The notes beneath the pieces were generated by a model that saw only the letters and a list, made by a program, of their open reading frames with translations, did not search any database and had not been told where the DNA came from. Shown in pieces: positions 42,413-51,453 of a DNA stretch of 64,000 nt. Both the position numbers and the translations under genes were made by a program. Numbering within the stretch: position 1 is the stretch's first letter; the number at the start of each line of letters is the position of its first letter. Source of the stretch: Glycomyces fuscus (lineage in GTDB: Bacteria > Actinomycetota > Actinomycetes > Streptosporangiales > Streptosporangiaceae); assembly GCA_002529455.1 (NCBI GenBank), contig NYMS01000001.1, positions 62,001-126,000 of the forward strand. The letters are read 5' to 3'.

Positions 42413-43159
42413 ATGGGTGTGCCGATCGTTTTGGTGCACGGGTTGCGGGTGTCGGGGACGATGTGGCGTCCGCAGGTGGAGCTGTTGGAGGCTCAGGGGC
42501 GTACGGTGGCGGTCCCTGATCTTCCGGGGCACGGGTCGCGGCGGGGTGAGGAGTTCTCGCTGGGGCGTGCGGTGGATGCGGTGCTGGACGCGATCGACGG
42601 TGTGGGTGGTCGTGCGCTGTTGGTGGGGTTGAGCCTGGGCGGGTTCGTCTCGATCGCGGCGGCGGGTGCTGCTCCGGATCGGGTGGCGGGGTTGGTGGCG
42701 GCCAGTTGTACGGCCAAGCCCGCGCAGTTGTTGGCGCAGGTGTACCGGATTCCTGCGGTGCTGATGGATCGGTTGCCGGACAAGGGTGCGGCGGTCAACG
42801 AGCGGTTTCACCGGTTGACGTTGCGTGATGGTGCGGCTGAGGCGGTGTTGGGGGGTGGTTTGGCGGTGGAGGCGGCCACGGCGGTGATCGACGCGGTCTC
42901 GGAGATGGACGTGTTGTCGGCGTTGGCTTCGTATGAGGGGCCGGTGTGGTTGATCAACGGGGCGCGTGACCACTTCCGGATCCATGAGAAGCATTTCTTC
43001 GACGCGTGTGTGGATGGTCGGTTGGTGAATGTGCCGCGGGCGGGGCACATGGTGAGTCTGGATCAGCCGGTGAATTTTTCGCGGATTGTGGCGGATGCGG
43101 CTGATGTGGTGTCGGGGCGTGAGCGTGCCCGGCGTGCGGTGGAGGCCGGGGAGGGCTGA
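42413..43159 (+). CDS. Alpha/beta hydrolase
   Basis: 248 residues. VLVHGLRVSGTMWRPQ holds the oxyanion region, the nucleophile elbow is GLSLGGF, the acid is likely the Asp of NGARDHF, and the His is in RAGHMVSLDQP. GGAGGAGG precedes the ATG and it lies 12 bp after the exonuclease stop, so the two are one unit. General esterase/lactonase-like; substrate unknown. A strong hairpin follows at 43178. Confidence 0.85.
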   Translation: MGVPIVLVHGLRVSGTMWRPQVELLEAQGRTVAVPDLPGHGSRRGEEFSLGRAVDAVLDAIDGVGGRALLVGLSLGGFVSIAAAGAAPDRVAGLVAASCTAKPAQLLAQVYRIPAVLMDRLPDKGAAVNERFHRLTLRDGAAEAVLGGGLAVEAATAVIDAVSEMDVLSALASYEGPVWLINGARDHFRIHEKHFFDACVDGRLVNVPRAGHMVSLDQPVNFSRIVADAADVVSGRERARRAVEAGEG

Positions 43160-43177
43160 GCCGCGGGTGTGTTCGTG

Positions 43178-43205
43178 CGGGGTGGGGGCTGGTGCCTCCA
43201 CCCCG
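43178..43205. terminator. Bidirectional hairpin between convergent genes
   Basis: 12-bp stem from CGGGGTGGGGGC to GCCTCCACCCCG with one G.U pair and a 4-nt loop. Confidence 0.65.
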
Positions 43206-43215
43206 TTGTCGTGTG

Positions 43216-43944
43216 TCAGGGGGTGGGTGCGGTGGGTCGGGCGGGGGCCGGCAGGCGGAAGTAGATGGCGGGGTTGTGGTGGCCGGGGTGCAGGGGTGTG
43301 GTCAGGCCGAGTTCCTCCTTGAGTTCGCGTAGGGCGCGGTGGGTGTGGGGTGCGCGGGCGGCGGAGGCGGTGAAGAAGCCGGTGGTGTGGGCGGTGAGCC
43401 AGGCCATGACGTGGGCGCCTTCGGTGTAGGGCGGGGTGGAGCGTTGGCGGAAGACGTCGTGGATGGTGACGGGGGTGTGCGGGGGCAGGGTGGGCAGCAG
43501 GTGGTGCAGGTACCAGCGGGCGAACCAGCCCTGGTGGGTGGCGTTGATGTGCAGGTGGTCGGTGCGCGGGGGCAGGTGGGCGGTGGTGGTGCGGACGTCG
43601 CCGTGGGTGAGGGTCCAGCGGGTGCGGGCCAGGTCGGTGGGGACGTGGCGGGGTGCGTGGTCGCGGGTGTCGAAGGAGTGCAGGTGGCCGGTGCCGTTGT
43701 CGCGTAGGGCGGACAGGATCCAGGTGGTGGACCAGCCGTGGTCGGGGCCGATCTGGACGGTGTGGGCGGGGGTGTTCTCGCGTAGGAGCAGGTAGGTGAT
43801 CTCGGCTTCGATGTCGTCGGTGCAGGGGCGCAGGTGGGGGTTGGTGGTGTGGTGGTGGCGCATCTGGTCGCGGACCAGGGCCAGGTCGTCGCGGTGGGTG
43901 CGGTAGAGGTGGCGGACGTGGTCGAGGTCGATGGTGGTGGGCAT
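43216..43944 (-). CDS. SAM-dependent methyltransferase, class I
   Basis: 242 residues. The SAM-binding motif is VQIGPDHGWSTTWILSAL, followed by LHSFDTRDH (acidic end of beta-2) and HGDVR; the C-terminal part VTIHDVF resembles methyltransferase_24-type proteins. It is strikingly rich in His and Thr (for example THGDVRTTTAHLPPRTDHLH), in keeping with the C-rich minus strand here. GGGGAA precedes the ATG at 43944. No product pathway is suggested by neighbours. Confidence 0.7.
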   Translation of the reverse strand: MPTTIDLDHVRHLYRTHRDDLALVRDQMRHHHTTNPHLRPCTDDIEAEITYLLLRENTPAHTVQIGPDHGWSTTWILSALRDNGTGHLHSFDTRDHAPRHVPTDLARTRWTLTHGDVRTTTAHLPPRTDHLHINATHQGWFARWYLHHLLPTLPPHTPVTIHDVFRQRSTPPYTEGAHVMAWLTAHTTGFFTASAARAPHTHRALRELKEELGLTTPLHPGHHNPAIYFRLPAPARPTAPTP

Positions 43945-44047
43945 GTGGTTCCCCGGGTGTGGCGTGGACACGGTGTGGTTGCCGAAAGTAGCAGTGTTGT
44001 TGCCGTGTGTTCATTTGGGGGTGGGTGTGTCGTCGTGTGCGGGGCTG

Positions 44048-44704
44048 TCAGTGGCCGGTGTTGGGGCGGATGAGGCCGGAGTCGTAGGCGGCGATGACGG
44101 CCTGGGTGCGGTCGCGGACGCCGAGTTTGGTGAGGATGTGGGAGACGTGGGTCTTGACGGTCTCGGTGCCCAGGAAGAGGTGGTCGGCGATCTCGGCGTT
44201 GGCGAGTCCCTTGGCCATGAGGGTCAGGGTCTGGGATTCGCGTTCGGTGAGGGTGGCCACGGCGCGGGCGGCGGGTGTGGGTGCGCTGGGCTGGGTGGCG
44301 GCCAGGTGGCGTAGGGCGGTGGGAAAGAGCAGGGTCTCGCCGCGGTGGGCGATACGGATGGCGGCGAGGATGTCCTCGGGCGGGGTGCGTTTGAGGAGGA
44401 ATCCGCTGGCGCCGGCGCGTAGGGCGCCCCAGACGTAGTCGTCGTTGTCGAAGGTGGTCAGGACGATGACGCGGGGCGGGTCGGTCAGGGTGGTGTGCAG
44501 GGTGCGGGTGGCCTGGATGCCGTCCAGGTGGGGCATGCGTACGTCCATCAGGACCAGGTCGGGGCGGGTGCGGCGGACGAGGTCGGGGACGTCGGCGCCG
44601 TCGCCGGCCTGGCCGGTGACCCGCATGTCGTCCTCGGCGTTGATGAGGGCGGCCAGTCCGGCGCGGATGAGGGCTTCGTCGTCGACGAGGTTGATGCCGA
44701 TCAC
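44048..44704 (-). CDS. NarL/LuxR-family response regulator
   Basis: 218 residues. Receiver domain with phosphoacceptor D54 (LVLMDVRMPHLDGI), D8/D9 acidic pocket and K103-type LLKRTPPEDI; C-terminal LuxR HTH (LTERESQTLTLMAKGLANAE, then IADHLFLGTETVKTHVSHIL). The GTG overlaps the kinase stop (GTGA). It forms a two-component pair with the next gene upstream. Confidence 0.93.
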   Translation of the reverse strand: MIGINLVDDEALIRAGLAALINAEDDMRVTGQAGDGADVPDLVRRTRPDLVLMDVRMPHLDGIQATRTLHTTLTDPPRVIVLTTFDNDDYVWGALRAGASGFLLKRTPPEDILAAIRIAHRGETLLFPTALRHLAATQPSAPTPAARAVATLTERESQTLTLMAKGLANAEIADHLFLGTETVKTHVSHILTKLGVRDRTQAVIAAYDSGLIRPNTGH

Positions 44705-45972
44705 GGTTGTTCTTTCCAGGTCAGGTGGCAGGTGAGTTGCCAGGTGCCGTGGTGGGGGCGGGCGGTGAGGGTGCCGCCGAGCAGGTGGGCGCGTTCTCGC
44801 ATGCCGGTGATGCCGTGGTGGCCTCGTTGGCGTGGGGTGCGGTGGGTGCGGGTGGGTGGCAGGGGGTTGGTGATGGTCAGGGTCAGGTCGGTGGGGGTGA
44901 TGTTCAGGGTGAGGGTGAGGGGTTGGCCGGGGGCGTGGCGTAGGGCGTTGGTGAGGGCTTCTTGGCTGATGCGGTAGGTCTCGCGGGAGAGCAGGGCGGG
45001 TACGCGGGCGGGGTCGCCGGTCAGGTGCAGGGTCAGGTCGGTGCCGGTGTGTTGGGTGGCCTGGGCCAGGTGGGGCAGGTGGGTCAGGTCGGGGGGTGTG
45101 GTGCGGGGGGTGGGGGTGTTCTCGCGCAGGATGCCCAGGGCGTGGTCGAGGTCGGCGGTGGCGGTGCGGGCCTGGTCGGCGATGTGGGTGAGGGCTTGGC
45201 GGGCGAAGTCGGGGTCGGTGTCGATGAGGCGGGCGGCGGTGGCGGCCTGGAGGGTGACCACGGACAGGGCGTGGCCCAGGGAGTCGTGGAGTTCGCGGGC
45301 CAGGCGGTTGCGTTCGGCGAGGGTGTGGGCGTGGGCCTGGGCGGCGGCCAGGCGTTCGGCGGGTGAGGGGCCCAGCAGGCGGGGTGCGGCCAGGGTGAGC
45401 AGGTGGCCTGCCAGGGCGGTGGTGTAGACCAGGGCGGCCAGCAGGGCCAGGCCGATGAGGGGGCCGAGTGCGCGCTGGGTGGTGGTGGGGGTGGTCTGTC
45501 CCATGAAGGTGAGGGGTCCCTGGGCGGCGGTGGAGGGGTCGCGGGTCAGGGGTGCGACGGCCAGGAGGGCGGCCTCGGTCAGGGCGGTCATGGTGAGCAG
45601 GCACACGAGCATGCCCGTGACCATGTGCAGGCACAGCCACAGGCTGGTGCGGGCGCTGGTGCGCCAGGTGGGGTTGGGGCGGGGGGTGTGGGTGAGGGGG
45701 CCGCGGAGCAGGGCGCGGGCCAGGTGGGTCTGGGCGTTGCGGGTGCCGGGCAGGTAGGCGGTGGCGGCGACGGCGGCCAGGGCCGCGGTGAGGGTGAGGG
45801 CGTGGACGGGTCGGGTGGGCAGGGTGGGGGCGTGTTCGGTGATGAGGGTGGCCAGGACGAGGGCGGCGATGGCGTAGGGCATCAGGAGTGCGCCGCCGAT
45901 GACGAGGTAGGCCCAGCGCCGGTAGGTGTGGGCGCTGGTGAGCGGGCGCAGGAGCAGGGTGAGGTGGCGCAC
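44701..45972 (-). CDS. Sensor histidine kinase (HisKA_3 type)
   Basis: 423 residues with four to five hydrophobic helices (near 18-45, 58-75, 110-140, 170-195), little outside, then the dimerisation helix RNRLARELHDSLGHALSVV with H229, and a C-terminal HATPase (QEALTNALRHAPG, GHHGITGMRERAHLLGG). DesK/LiaS-like layout suggests membrane-stress sensing. I chose GTG 45972; a longer frame adds 89 Pro/Arg-rich residues unlikely to be translated. A CACGAT sequence ends seven bases upstream. Confidence 0.88.
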   Translation of the reverse strand: MRHLTLLLRPLTSAHTYRRWAYLVIGGALLMPYAIAALVLATLITEHAPTLPTRPVHALTLTAALAAVAATAYLPGTRNAQTHLARALLRGPLTHTPRPNPTWRTSARTSLWLCLHMVTGMLVCLLTMTALTEAALLAVAPLTRDPSTAAQGPLTFMGQTTPTTTQRALGPLIGLALLAALVYTTALAGHLLTLAAPRLLGPSPAERLAAAQAHAHTLAERNRLARELHDSLGHALSVVTLQAATAARLIDTDPDFARQALTHIADQARTATADLDHALGILRENTPTPRTTPPDLTHLPHLAQATQHTGTDLTLHLTGDPARVPALLSRETYRISQEALTNALRHAPGQPLTLTLNITPTDLTLTITNPLPPTRTHRTPRQRGHHGITGMRERAHLLGGTLTARPHHGTWQLTCHLTWKEQP

Positions 45973-46356
45973 GTGGGTGATCGTGGCACAGGTGGGAGCG
46001 GTGGCGCCTCCCCCGGTGGGGTGAGGTCTGGTGTGGGGGTTGGCGTCCCTCAGGGGTGCGGGGCTGGGTCGTGCGTCGGCCGCGGGAGGTCGGGGAAGGG
46101 AGTGTCGGCCCGGGGTGTGGGTGGGGGTGGGGCCCCTCCCCCGCCGAACCGTTCCTTCGCCGGGCCGTGGGCGGGGCGCGCGGCCCGGGGCCGTGCGGGT
46201 GCGGGTGCGCGGGTCTTTCGGGCGGGTGGTCTGGCTCATGCGCGCGGAGGTCGACCCCCCCTTGGGGTGTTACTTGTTTCACATGATGGGGTCATCGGCT
46301 GTTTTTGTGGGGGTCGGGTCCTGTCCAGGGAGTGAGATGCTCCTAAGGTTGGCCGG
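45973..46356. other. Divergent promoter region, kinase versus permease
   Basis: 384 bp. Contains the permease -10 box TAAGGT (46344-46349) seven bases before the GTG at 46357, and presumably the two-component promoter at its left end. No gene or RNA recognised. Confidence 0.5.
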
Positions 46357-47832
46357 GTGACAAGCAGTGTGACGCCGCCTGAGAGAGCGGCCAACCAAAC
46401 GCAGACCCCCGGCGCCGGACTGGCCCACTCGCTCAGGCGCCGCCACATGGCGCTGATCGCGATCGGCGGTTCGGTGGGTGCCGGGCTCTTCATCGGTTCC
46501 GGGTCGGTCATCCAGATGGCGGGTCCGGCGGCGGTCTTCTCCTACGTCCTGGCGGGCGCTTTGGTGTTCTTCACCCTGCGCGCCCTGGGTGAGATGGTGG
46601 TGGCGGTCCCGGCGGGGGGTTCCTTCTCCGACTACGCCCGCCTGGCCTTCGGTCCCCGTGCCGGTTTCACCATCGGCTGGGTGTACTGGTGGATGTACGC
46701 GGTGCTGGTGGCCGCGGAGTCGGTGGCCGGTGCGGCGATCCTGGGCCAGTGGGTGCCGGGGGTGCCCGGGTGGGCGCTGGCGCTGCTGGTGTTGTTGTCG
46801 ATGACGGTGGCCAACCTGGTCTCGGTGCGTGTCTTCGCCGAGACGGAGTCGTTCTTCTCCTTGGTCAAGGTGGCCACGATCGTGGCTTTCCTGTTGATCG
46901 GCGGCCTGTGGGCGCTGGGTCTGTGGAGCGGTGCGGGCGGCTCCAGTGTGGCCAACCTGTGGGAGCACGGCGGTGTGGCGCCCAACGGGTGGGTCGCGGT
47001 GCTGGCCGCCACGGTGGTGGTGCTGTTCGCCTTCGGCGGGGTGGAGATCATCACCGTGGCCGCGGGTGAGAGTTCCGAGCCCGAGCGCGGTGTGGCCTCG
47101 GCGGTGACCAACGTGCTCTGGCGGATCGGGTTGTTCTACGTGGCCTCGATCGTGGTCGTGGTGATGGTGCTGCCGTGGAACAGCGTGGATCCGCGAAGGA
47201 GCCCGTTCGTGGCGGTGATGGAGCACGTGGGTGTGCCCGGGGCCGCGCTGATCATGGAGATCGTGGTCTTCGTCGCGGTGCTGAGCGTGCTGAACGCGGC
47301 GATGTACACCTCCTCGCGGATGCTGTTCACGCTGACCCGGCAGGGGGACGCCCCGCGGGTGCTGCGCGGTACCAACCGGCGGGGTGTGCCGGTGCGGGCG
47401 ATCCTGCTGGGCACCGTGGTGGGCTACGCCGCGGCGGTGGCCGACTACCTGTGGCCCGACCGGGTGTTCCCGTTCCTGGTGGCCTCCATCGGCGCGATCC
47501 TGCTGGTGCTGTTCTTGACCATCTGCGCCTCGCAGCTGGTGGTGGGGGCGCGGGTGCGTCGGCGCGAGCCGGAGCGGCTGACGCTGCGGATGTGGGTGTT
47601 TCCGTACCTGACGTGGGTGGTGCTGGGCGGTCTGGTGACGATCTTCGTGGCGATGGTGGTCATCCCCGACCAGCGTCAGGCGCTGTTGGCCTCGGTGGGG
47701 TCGGTGGTGGTGGCTCTGGTGGCCTATGAGTTCCGCCGCCGGTGGGGGCGCACGCCGCCCAGCGACCGGGTGCTGGCGGTGCCGGGCCGGCCCGGCGCGG
47801 ACGCGCTGCGCCGTCGTCCGGAGGCCGACTAG
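46357..47832 (+). CDS. Amino-acid permease, APC superfamily
   Basis: 491 residues with about 12 helices. The helix-1 signature ALIAIGGSVGAGLFIGSGSV and the helix 6 motif FAFGGVEIITVAAGESSEPE identify the AAT (AnsP/GabP/LysP/AroP) family. Proton-coupled amino-acid uptake; the substrate cannot be told. The GTG at 46357 follows TAAGGT by seven bases with no Shine-Dalgarno, so it is leaderless. Confidence 0.92.
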   Translation: MTSSVTPPERAANQTQTPGAGLAHSLRRRHMALIAIGGSVGAGLFIGSGSVIQMAGPAAVFSYVLAGALVFFTLRALGEMVVAVPAGGSFSDYARLAFGPRAGFTIGWVYWWMYAVLVAAESVAGAAILGQWVPGVPGWALALLVLLSMTVANLVSVRVFAETESFFSLVKVATIVAFLLIGGLWALGLWSGAGGSSVANLWEHGGVAPNGWVAVLAATVVVLFAFGGVEIITVAAGESSEPERGVASAVTNVLWRIGLFYVASIVVVVMVLPWNSVDPRRSPFVAVMEHVGVPGAALIMEIVVFVAVLSVLNAAMYTSSRMLFTLTRQGDAPRVLRGTNRRGVPVRAILLGTVVGYAAAVADYLWPDRVFPFLVASIGAILLVLFLTICASQLVVGARVRRREPERLTLRMWVFPYLTWVVLGGLVTIFVAMVVIPDQRQALLASVGSVVVALVAYEFRRRWGRTPPSDRVLAVPGRPGADALRRRPEAD

Positions 47833-47979
47833 GGCGTGTGTGGTGGGTGCCGTCCCTGGCGTGGCGGGGCGGGCATCCGCCGCGCCCGCCCCGGGGCGGA
47901 TGCCCGCTGTGGTGGGATGTGATGCCGTTTCTGGTTTTTGTCGCTAGGGTGCTGCGCAACCTCTGAGAGGAGCACCCCC

Positions 47980-48495
47980 GTGCGACACTTCGTCGGCTTC
48001 CTGTTCGGTCTGGTCCTGGGTCCGTTGCTGGTTTTGGCGTCGGGGTGGGCGTTCACCCATCTGCGCGGTCTGCACACGGCCGGTCTGGGCCTCCTGCAGG
48101 GTTCGGGTCCCCTGGCGGTGGCGGGGCTGGTGTGCGTGGGGTTGCTGGTGGCCGTGGTGGCGGTTGCGCCGCGGCTGACGCCGATGCTGCCCCTGGGGGC
48201 GGGGCTGGTGGTCTCCTCCCTGAGCGGTCTGTCGCTGTGGCGGGTCCACCTGCTGGAGCGGTTGCCGCAGCTGCCCGGGACCGAGGGCGCTCTGGTGCTG
48301 CTGCCGCTGGGGGTGTTCGTGCCGCTGGTGGTGGTGCTGGTGGCTCCGCTGTTCGTGGGTCGGCGCTGGCGCCGCGAGGAGGAGGGGCCCACTGAGGAGG
48401 AGTACTTCGCGGGCCTGTACGAGGACGGGGAGGACCCCCGGCGCGGTCGTGCCGTGACCGGGTCGGTCCCCCACACGCCCCGGCACCGGGCCTGA
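47980..48495 (+). CDS. Four-helix integral membrane protein of unknown function
   Basis: 171 residues with hydrophobic helices near 4-24, 40-60, 65-85 and 105-130, then a charged cytoplasmic tail (RRWRREEEGPTEEEYFAGLY). No family recognised. AGAGGAG precedes the GTG at 47980 and a TAGGGT -10 box lies at 47945-47950, so it has its own promoter after the permease. Confidence 0.7.
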   Translation: MRHFVGFLFGLVLGPLLVLASGWAFTHLRGLHTAGLGLLQGSGPLAVAGLVCVGLLVAVVAVAPRLTPMLPLGAGLVVSSLSGLSLWRVHLLERLPQLPGTEGALVLLPLGVFVPLVVVLVAPLFVGRRWRREEEGPTEEEYFAGLYEDGEDPRRGRAVTGSVPHTPRHRA

Positions 48496-48588
48496 GGGGG
48501 CCGCCCGGGGCCGGGGCCCGGGGTGAAGGGTGGGGCGCGGGCGCGCCCGGGCCTGCTGTCCCGGGCCTGCTGTGAGGCGGCGGGGCCC

Positions 48589-50013
48589 TCAGCGCCAGGT
48601 GGGTCCCCAGGCCGAGCTGTTGGAGACCCCGGGCGGCAGGGGCGGTAGGAGGCCGTTGCCGCCGGTGGGTGCGGGGTCGGGGCGGAGGGCTCGGGGCGGT
48701 TGGGGCCGCTGCGCGGGGGCGGGGGTCTCGGGTCGGGCCGGGGCGCTCGGGGGCGTGGGTGCGGCGGGTTCGGGGCGCACGGGTGCGCTGGGGGGTTCGG
48801 GCCGGGGATCGGCGGGCGCGGAGGGCTCGGAGGTGGCGGGTTCGGGTGTGGGGGGTTCCTCGGGCAGGAAGCCGCGGACCCGGACGGGTTCGGGGGTGTC
48901 GTCGGCGCCGAGCACGACCGGTTCGGGCAGGGGCGGGTGCTGGTCCTCGTCGGCGCTGGGGATGGCCGGTTCGGTCGGGGCGACGCGCTTCCACCACAGC
49001 GCGGTCTCCTCGGGGGAGAGTTCGGCCTCCACCTCCAGCCAGCCGCGTACCTGGGGGTGGCGCCTGGCGGCGTTCCAGGAGCGGGGGTAGGGCTGTTCGT
49101 CCAGGACCAGCAGGTGTTCGCCGTGCAGGGTGGGGATCTCGGCGGGTACGCCCTCGTTCCACACCCAGGTGCCGTCGTGGGCGACCAGGTTCCACCAGCC
49201 GCGTACGGTCTGGGCCGCGGGGTCGGGGGCGCTGTCGCGGAAGGCGGCGACCCAGCGCGGGTCGGGGGGGTCTCCGGGCAGGCCCTGGCGGTGGGGGCCG
49301 ATGAGGGCGTCGGCGAGCAGGGTGTGCAGTTGGGCGTTGTCGCCGATGCCGTCGAAGAGGACGCGGAAGGCGCGTTGGGAGGCGCGGTCCATGACCAGGG
49401 CGCTGGTGGCCTCGGCCATGCGCAGCAGGGCGCGGACCTGGTCGAATTCGGTGAGCAGGTCGCTGAGCTGGTTGGCGATGGCCATGAGTTCGGCGTGCAG
49501 GGCGGGGTCGCGGCGGATGTGGGCGCGTACCTCGGCTTCGCTGAGCATGGTCTTGGCGGCCAGGCCGTGGCGGCGGATGGTCCACCAGCACATGGTGGCG
49601 CTGGGGGCGTCGGGGCCCAGGTCGGCGGCCACGCGTGCCTCGGCGTCGGCGGTGACGGTGTCGGGGTCGGGTGGGGTGCCGCCGCCGGTGCGTTCCCAGG
49701 CGCGGGCGAAGACGATGGCGCCCTTGCCCATGGTGCGCAGGCGGCGCAGGACCTCCACGCCGGTGGGTCCGGGGTCGGTGCCCATCTCGACCAGGGCTCC
49801 GGCGACCACGGACAGGTCGGCGATGATGCCGGGGGCGGCCTGGTCTCCTGAGAGGAGGGGGGCCAGGGCCTCCAGGGCGAGTTCGCGTTCGGAGGCGGGG
49901 ATCTGGGAGGCCAGGACGTAGACCTTGTGGACGGCCGGGGGGAAGTGTTGGGGGTCGGTGGCGACGGAGGCGTCGATCAGTTCTTGGAACGCCGCGCGAA
50001 ACTCGTCGACCAT
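48589..50013 (-). CDS. Protein of unknown function with a Pro-rich tail
   Basis: 474 residues. About 360 residues of mixed helix/strand sequence (FRAAFQELIDASVATDPQHF near the start; SATMCWWTIRRHGLAAKTML in the middle; VRGWWNLVAHDGTWVWNEGV near 250) are followed by a 110-residue Pro/Ala/Glu tail rich in PEPPSAP-like units. No signal peptide or membrane helix. AAAGGGG nine bases before the ATG at 50013 decides the start. I do not recognise the family. It stands next to a Cre-like recombinase. Confidence 0.6.
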   Translation of the reverse strand: MVDEFRAAFQELIDASVATDPQHFPPAVHKVYVLASQIPASERELALEALAPLLSGDQAAPGIIADLSVVAGALVEMGTDPGPTGVEVLRRLRTMGKGAIVFARAWERTGGGTPPDPDTVTADAEARVAADLGPDAPSATMCWWTIRRHGLAAKTMLSEAEVRAHIRRDPALHAELMAIANQLSDLLTEFDQVRALLRMAEATSALVMDRASQRAFRVLFDGIGDNAQLHTLLADALIGPHRQGLPGDPPDPRWVAAFRDSAPDPAAQTVRGWWNLVAHDGTWVWNEGVPAEIPTLHGEHLLVLDEQPYPRSWNAARRHPQVRGWLEVEAELSPEETALWWKRVAPTEPAIPSADEDQHPPLPEPVVLGADDTPEPVRVRGFLPEEPPTPEPATSEPSAPADPRPEPPSAPVRPEPAAPTPPSAPARPETPAPAQRPQPPRALRPDPAPTGGNGLLPPLPPGVSNSSAWGPTWR

Positions 50014-50133
50014 GGGCCCGTCCCCTTTCTCACGGAACCAACCTAATGTCTCATCAGGGAAGGATCGCACTTTAACTGGTGATCTGGTGGGTTTGTTGGC
50101 AAGCTGAGACACCCGGAGGCGGCAGGCGCGGGG

Positions 50134-51375
50134 TCACAGGCCCAGACGGGTGACGGCGTTGTCCTCCAGCGGGTTGGCGGTGCGGATGTAGTCGTGGACC
50201 GTGCGCGGATTGGTCCAGCGGCCCTGGCGCATGATCTCGCGGTCGCTGGCCCCGCCCAGCGCGGCCTGGGTGGCGAACCCCGCCCGCAGGGAGTGCCCGC
50301 CGAAGTCGTCGGGGTCCAGCCCGGCGCGGTGGGCGTAGCGCTTGACCAGCTCCCCCACGGCCCGGCCCGACATCGCGCGCGTCCCGACGTGGCCGTGGCG
50401 GTCCACGGCGGGCAGCAGGGGGCGCTCGGAGCCGTCGGCCAGGTCCGTGCCCCGCCAGCCCTGGCACACGTGGGCCTGGGCGGCCTGGGGGCGCGGGTGC
50501 TCCAGCAGGGCGCGCACCGCCTCGTCGCCGCCCTGGCGGTGGGCCCCGAGCAGGTCGGCCCAGTCGGCGTAGGCGCACACCGGGCAGGTGTGGCGGTGCC
50601 GTCCCCGGGGCAGGGCGACCCTCTGGTCGTGGCGGCCCTCCTGGTCGGTCTTGGTCGCGCCCAGGCTCACCACCAGGGCGGGGGTGCCCGTGGCGGGGTC
50701 GGTGTGCAGTGTCAGGTCGTCGAAGGTCAGCGCGGCCAGCTCGCTGCGGCGCAGGGCCCCGCCGAATCCGGCCAGCAGCAGCAGGGTGTCGCGCCTGCGG
50801 GCCACCCCGTGGGGGTGGCCGGGCTGGGGGCGTACCGCCAGCAGCGCCTCCAGGACGGGCAGGATCACCGGGTCCTTGCGGCGCGGGCGGGCCCGGCGGG
50901 TGCGGCGGATGCCGCGCAGGGTCATGCGCACGACCTCGGCGCGGGTGGGCGAGTCCAGGCCGTGGGCGCCGTGGACGGCGGCCACGGCGGCGGCGCGCCG
51001 CTCGATGCTGGAGGGGGCCAGGGCCCAGCCGGCGTCGTCGGGGGTGCGTTCCTGGGCGCAGGCGGCCAGGTACACGGCCACGTCCACCGGGTCGGCGGGC
51101 AGGGACTGGCGGCCTTGGGCCAGGCACCAGGCGGTGAAGGAGGTCCAGTCGGCGCGGTAGGCGCGCAGGGTGTTGGGCGACTGGGCGTTGGCCAGGTAGC
51201 GGCCCAGGGTCTGGGCCTGTTCGGTGTCGAAGCGTTCGCGGACCCGGGCCAGGGCGCGGGTGTCGATCAGGACGCTGGGGGTGGCCTGTTCCAGGCGGGC
51301 GCGCACGGCGCCGGGCAGGGCGATCTCGTGGGGGGCCGCGGGGTCGGGGGTGGGCTGGGGTGTGTTCACGGTCAT
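50134..51375 (-). CDS. Cre-like tyrosine recombinase
   Basis: 413 residues. The C terminus HSLRAGFATQAA ... GRWTNPRTVHDYIR aligns with the end of phage P1 Cre, with Trp (W387) in place of the usual second His; catalytic residues are R209 (GALRRSEL), K242 (ATKTDQEG), H361, R364, W387 and Y396. The N-terminal SPNTLRAYRADWTSFTAWCL resembles Cre's core-binding region. An insertion with CPVCAYADW (264-272) is extra. Cre-like enzymes resolve plasmid or prophage dimers, so the gene may be from a mobile element. No lox-like repeat was found beside it. Start ATG 51375, weak ribosome site. Confidence 0.85.
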   Translation of the reverse strand: MTVNTPQPTPDPAAPHEIALPGAVRARLEQATPSVLIDTRALARVRERFDTEQAQTLGRYLANAQSPNTLRAYRADWTSFTAWCLAQGRQSLPADPVDVAVYLAACAQERTPDDAGWALAPSSIERRAAAVAAVHGAHGLDSPTRAEVVRMTLRGIRRTRRARPRRKDPVILPVLEALLAVRPQPGHPHGVARRRDTLLLLAGFGGALRRSELAALTFDDLTLHTDPATGTPALVVSLGATKTDQEGRHDQRVALPRGRHRHTCPVCAYADWADLLGAHRQGGDEAVRALLEHPRPQAAQAHVCQGWRGTDLADGSERPLLPAVDRHGHVGTRAMSGRAVGELVKRYAHRAGLDPDDFGGHSLRAGFATQAALGGASDREIMRQGRWTNPRTVHDYIRTANPLEDNAVTRLGL

Positions 51376-51453
51376 CCATGATGGCCCAGGGCCCGGCGCG
51401 GGCGTGGGAGGCGGCGCGGGGCCCGGGGCGGTGGGAGCGGTCGGGGCGGGGTG

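Noticed and set aside
45973..46239. Extended N terminus of the NarL-partner kinase
   Set aside because: The added 89 residues are Pro/Arg/Thr-rich and unlike any kinase; the membrane domain begins right after GTG 45972.
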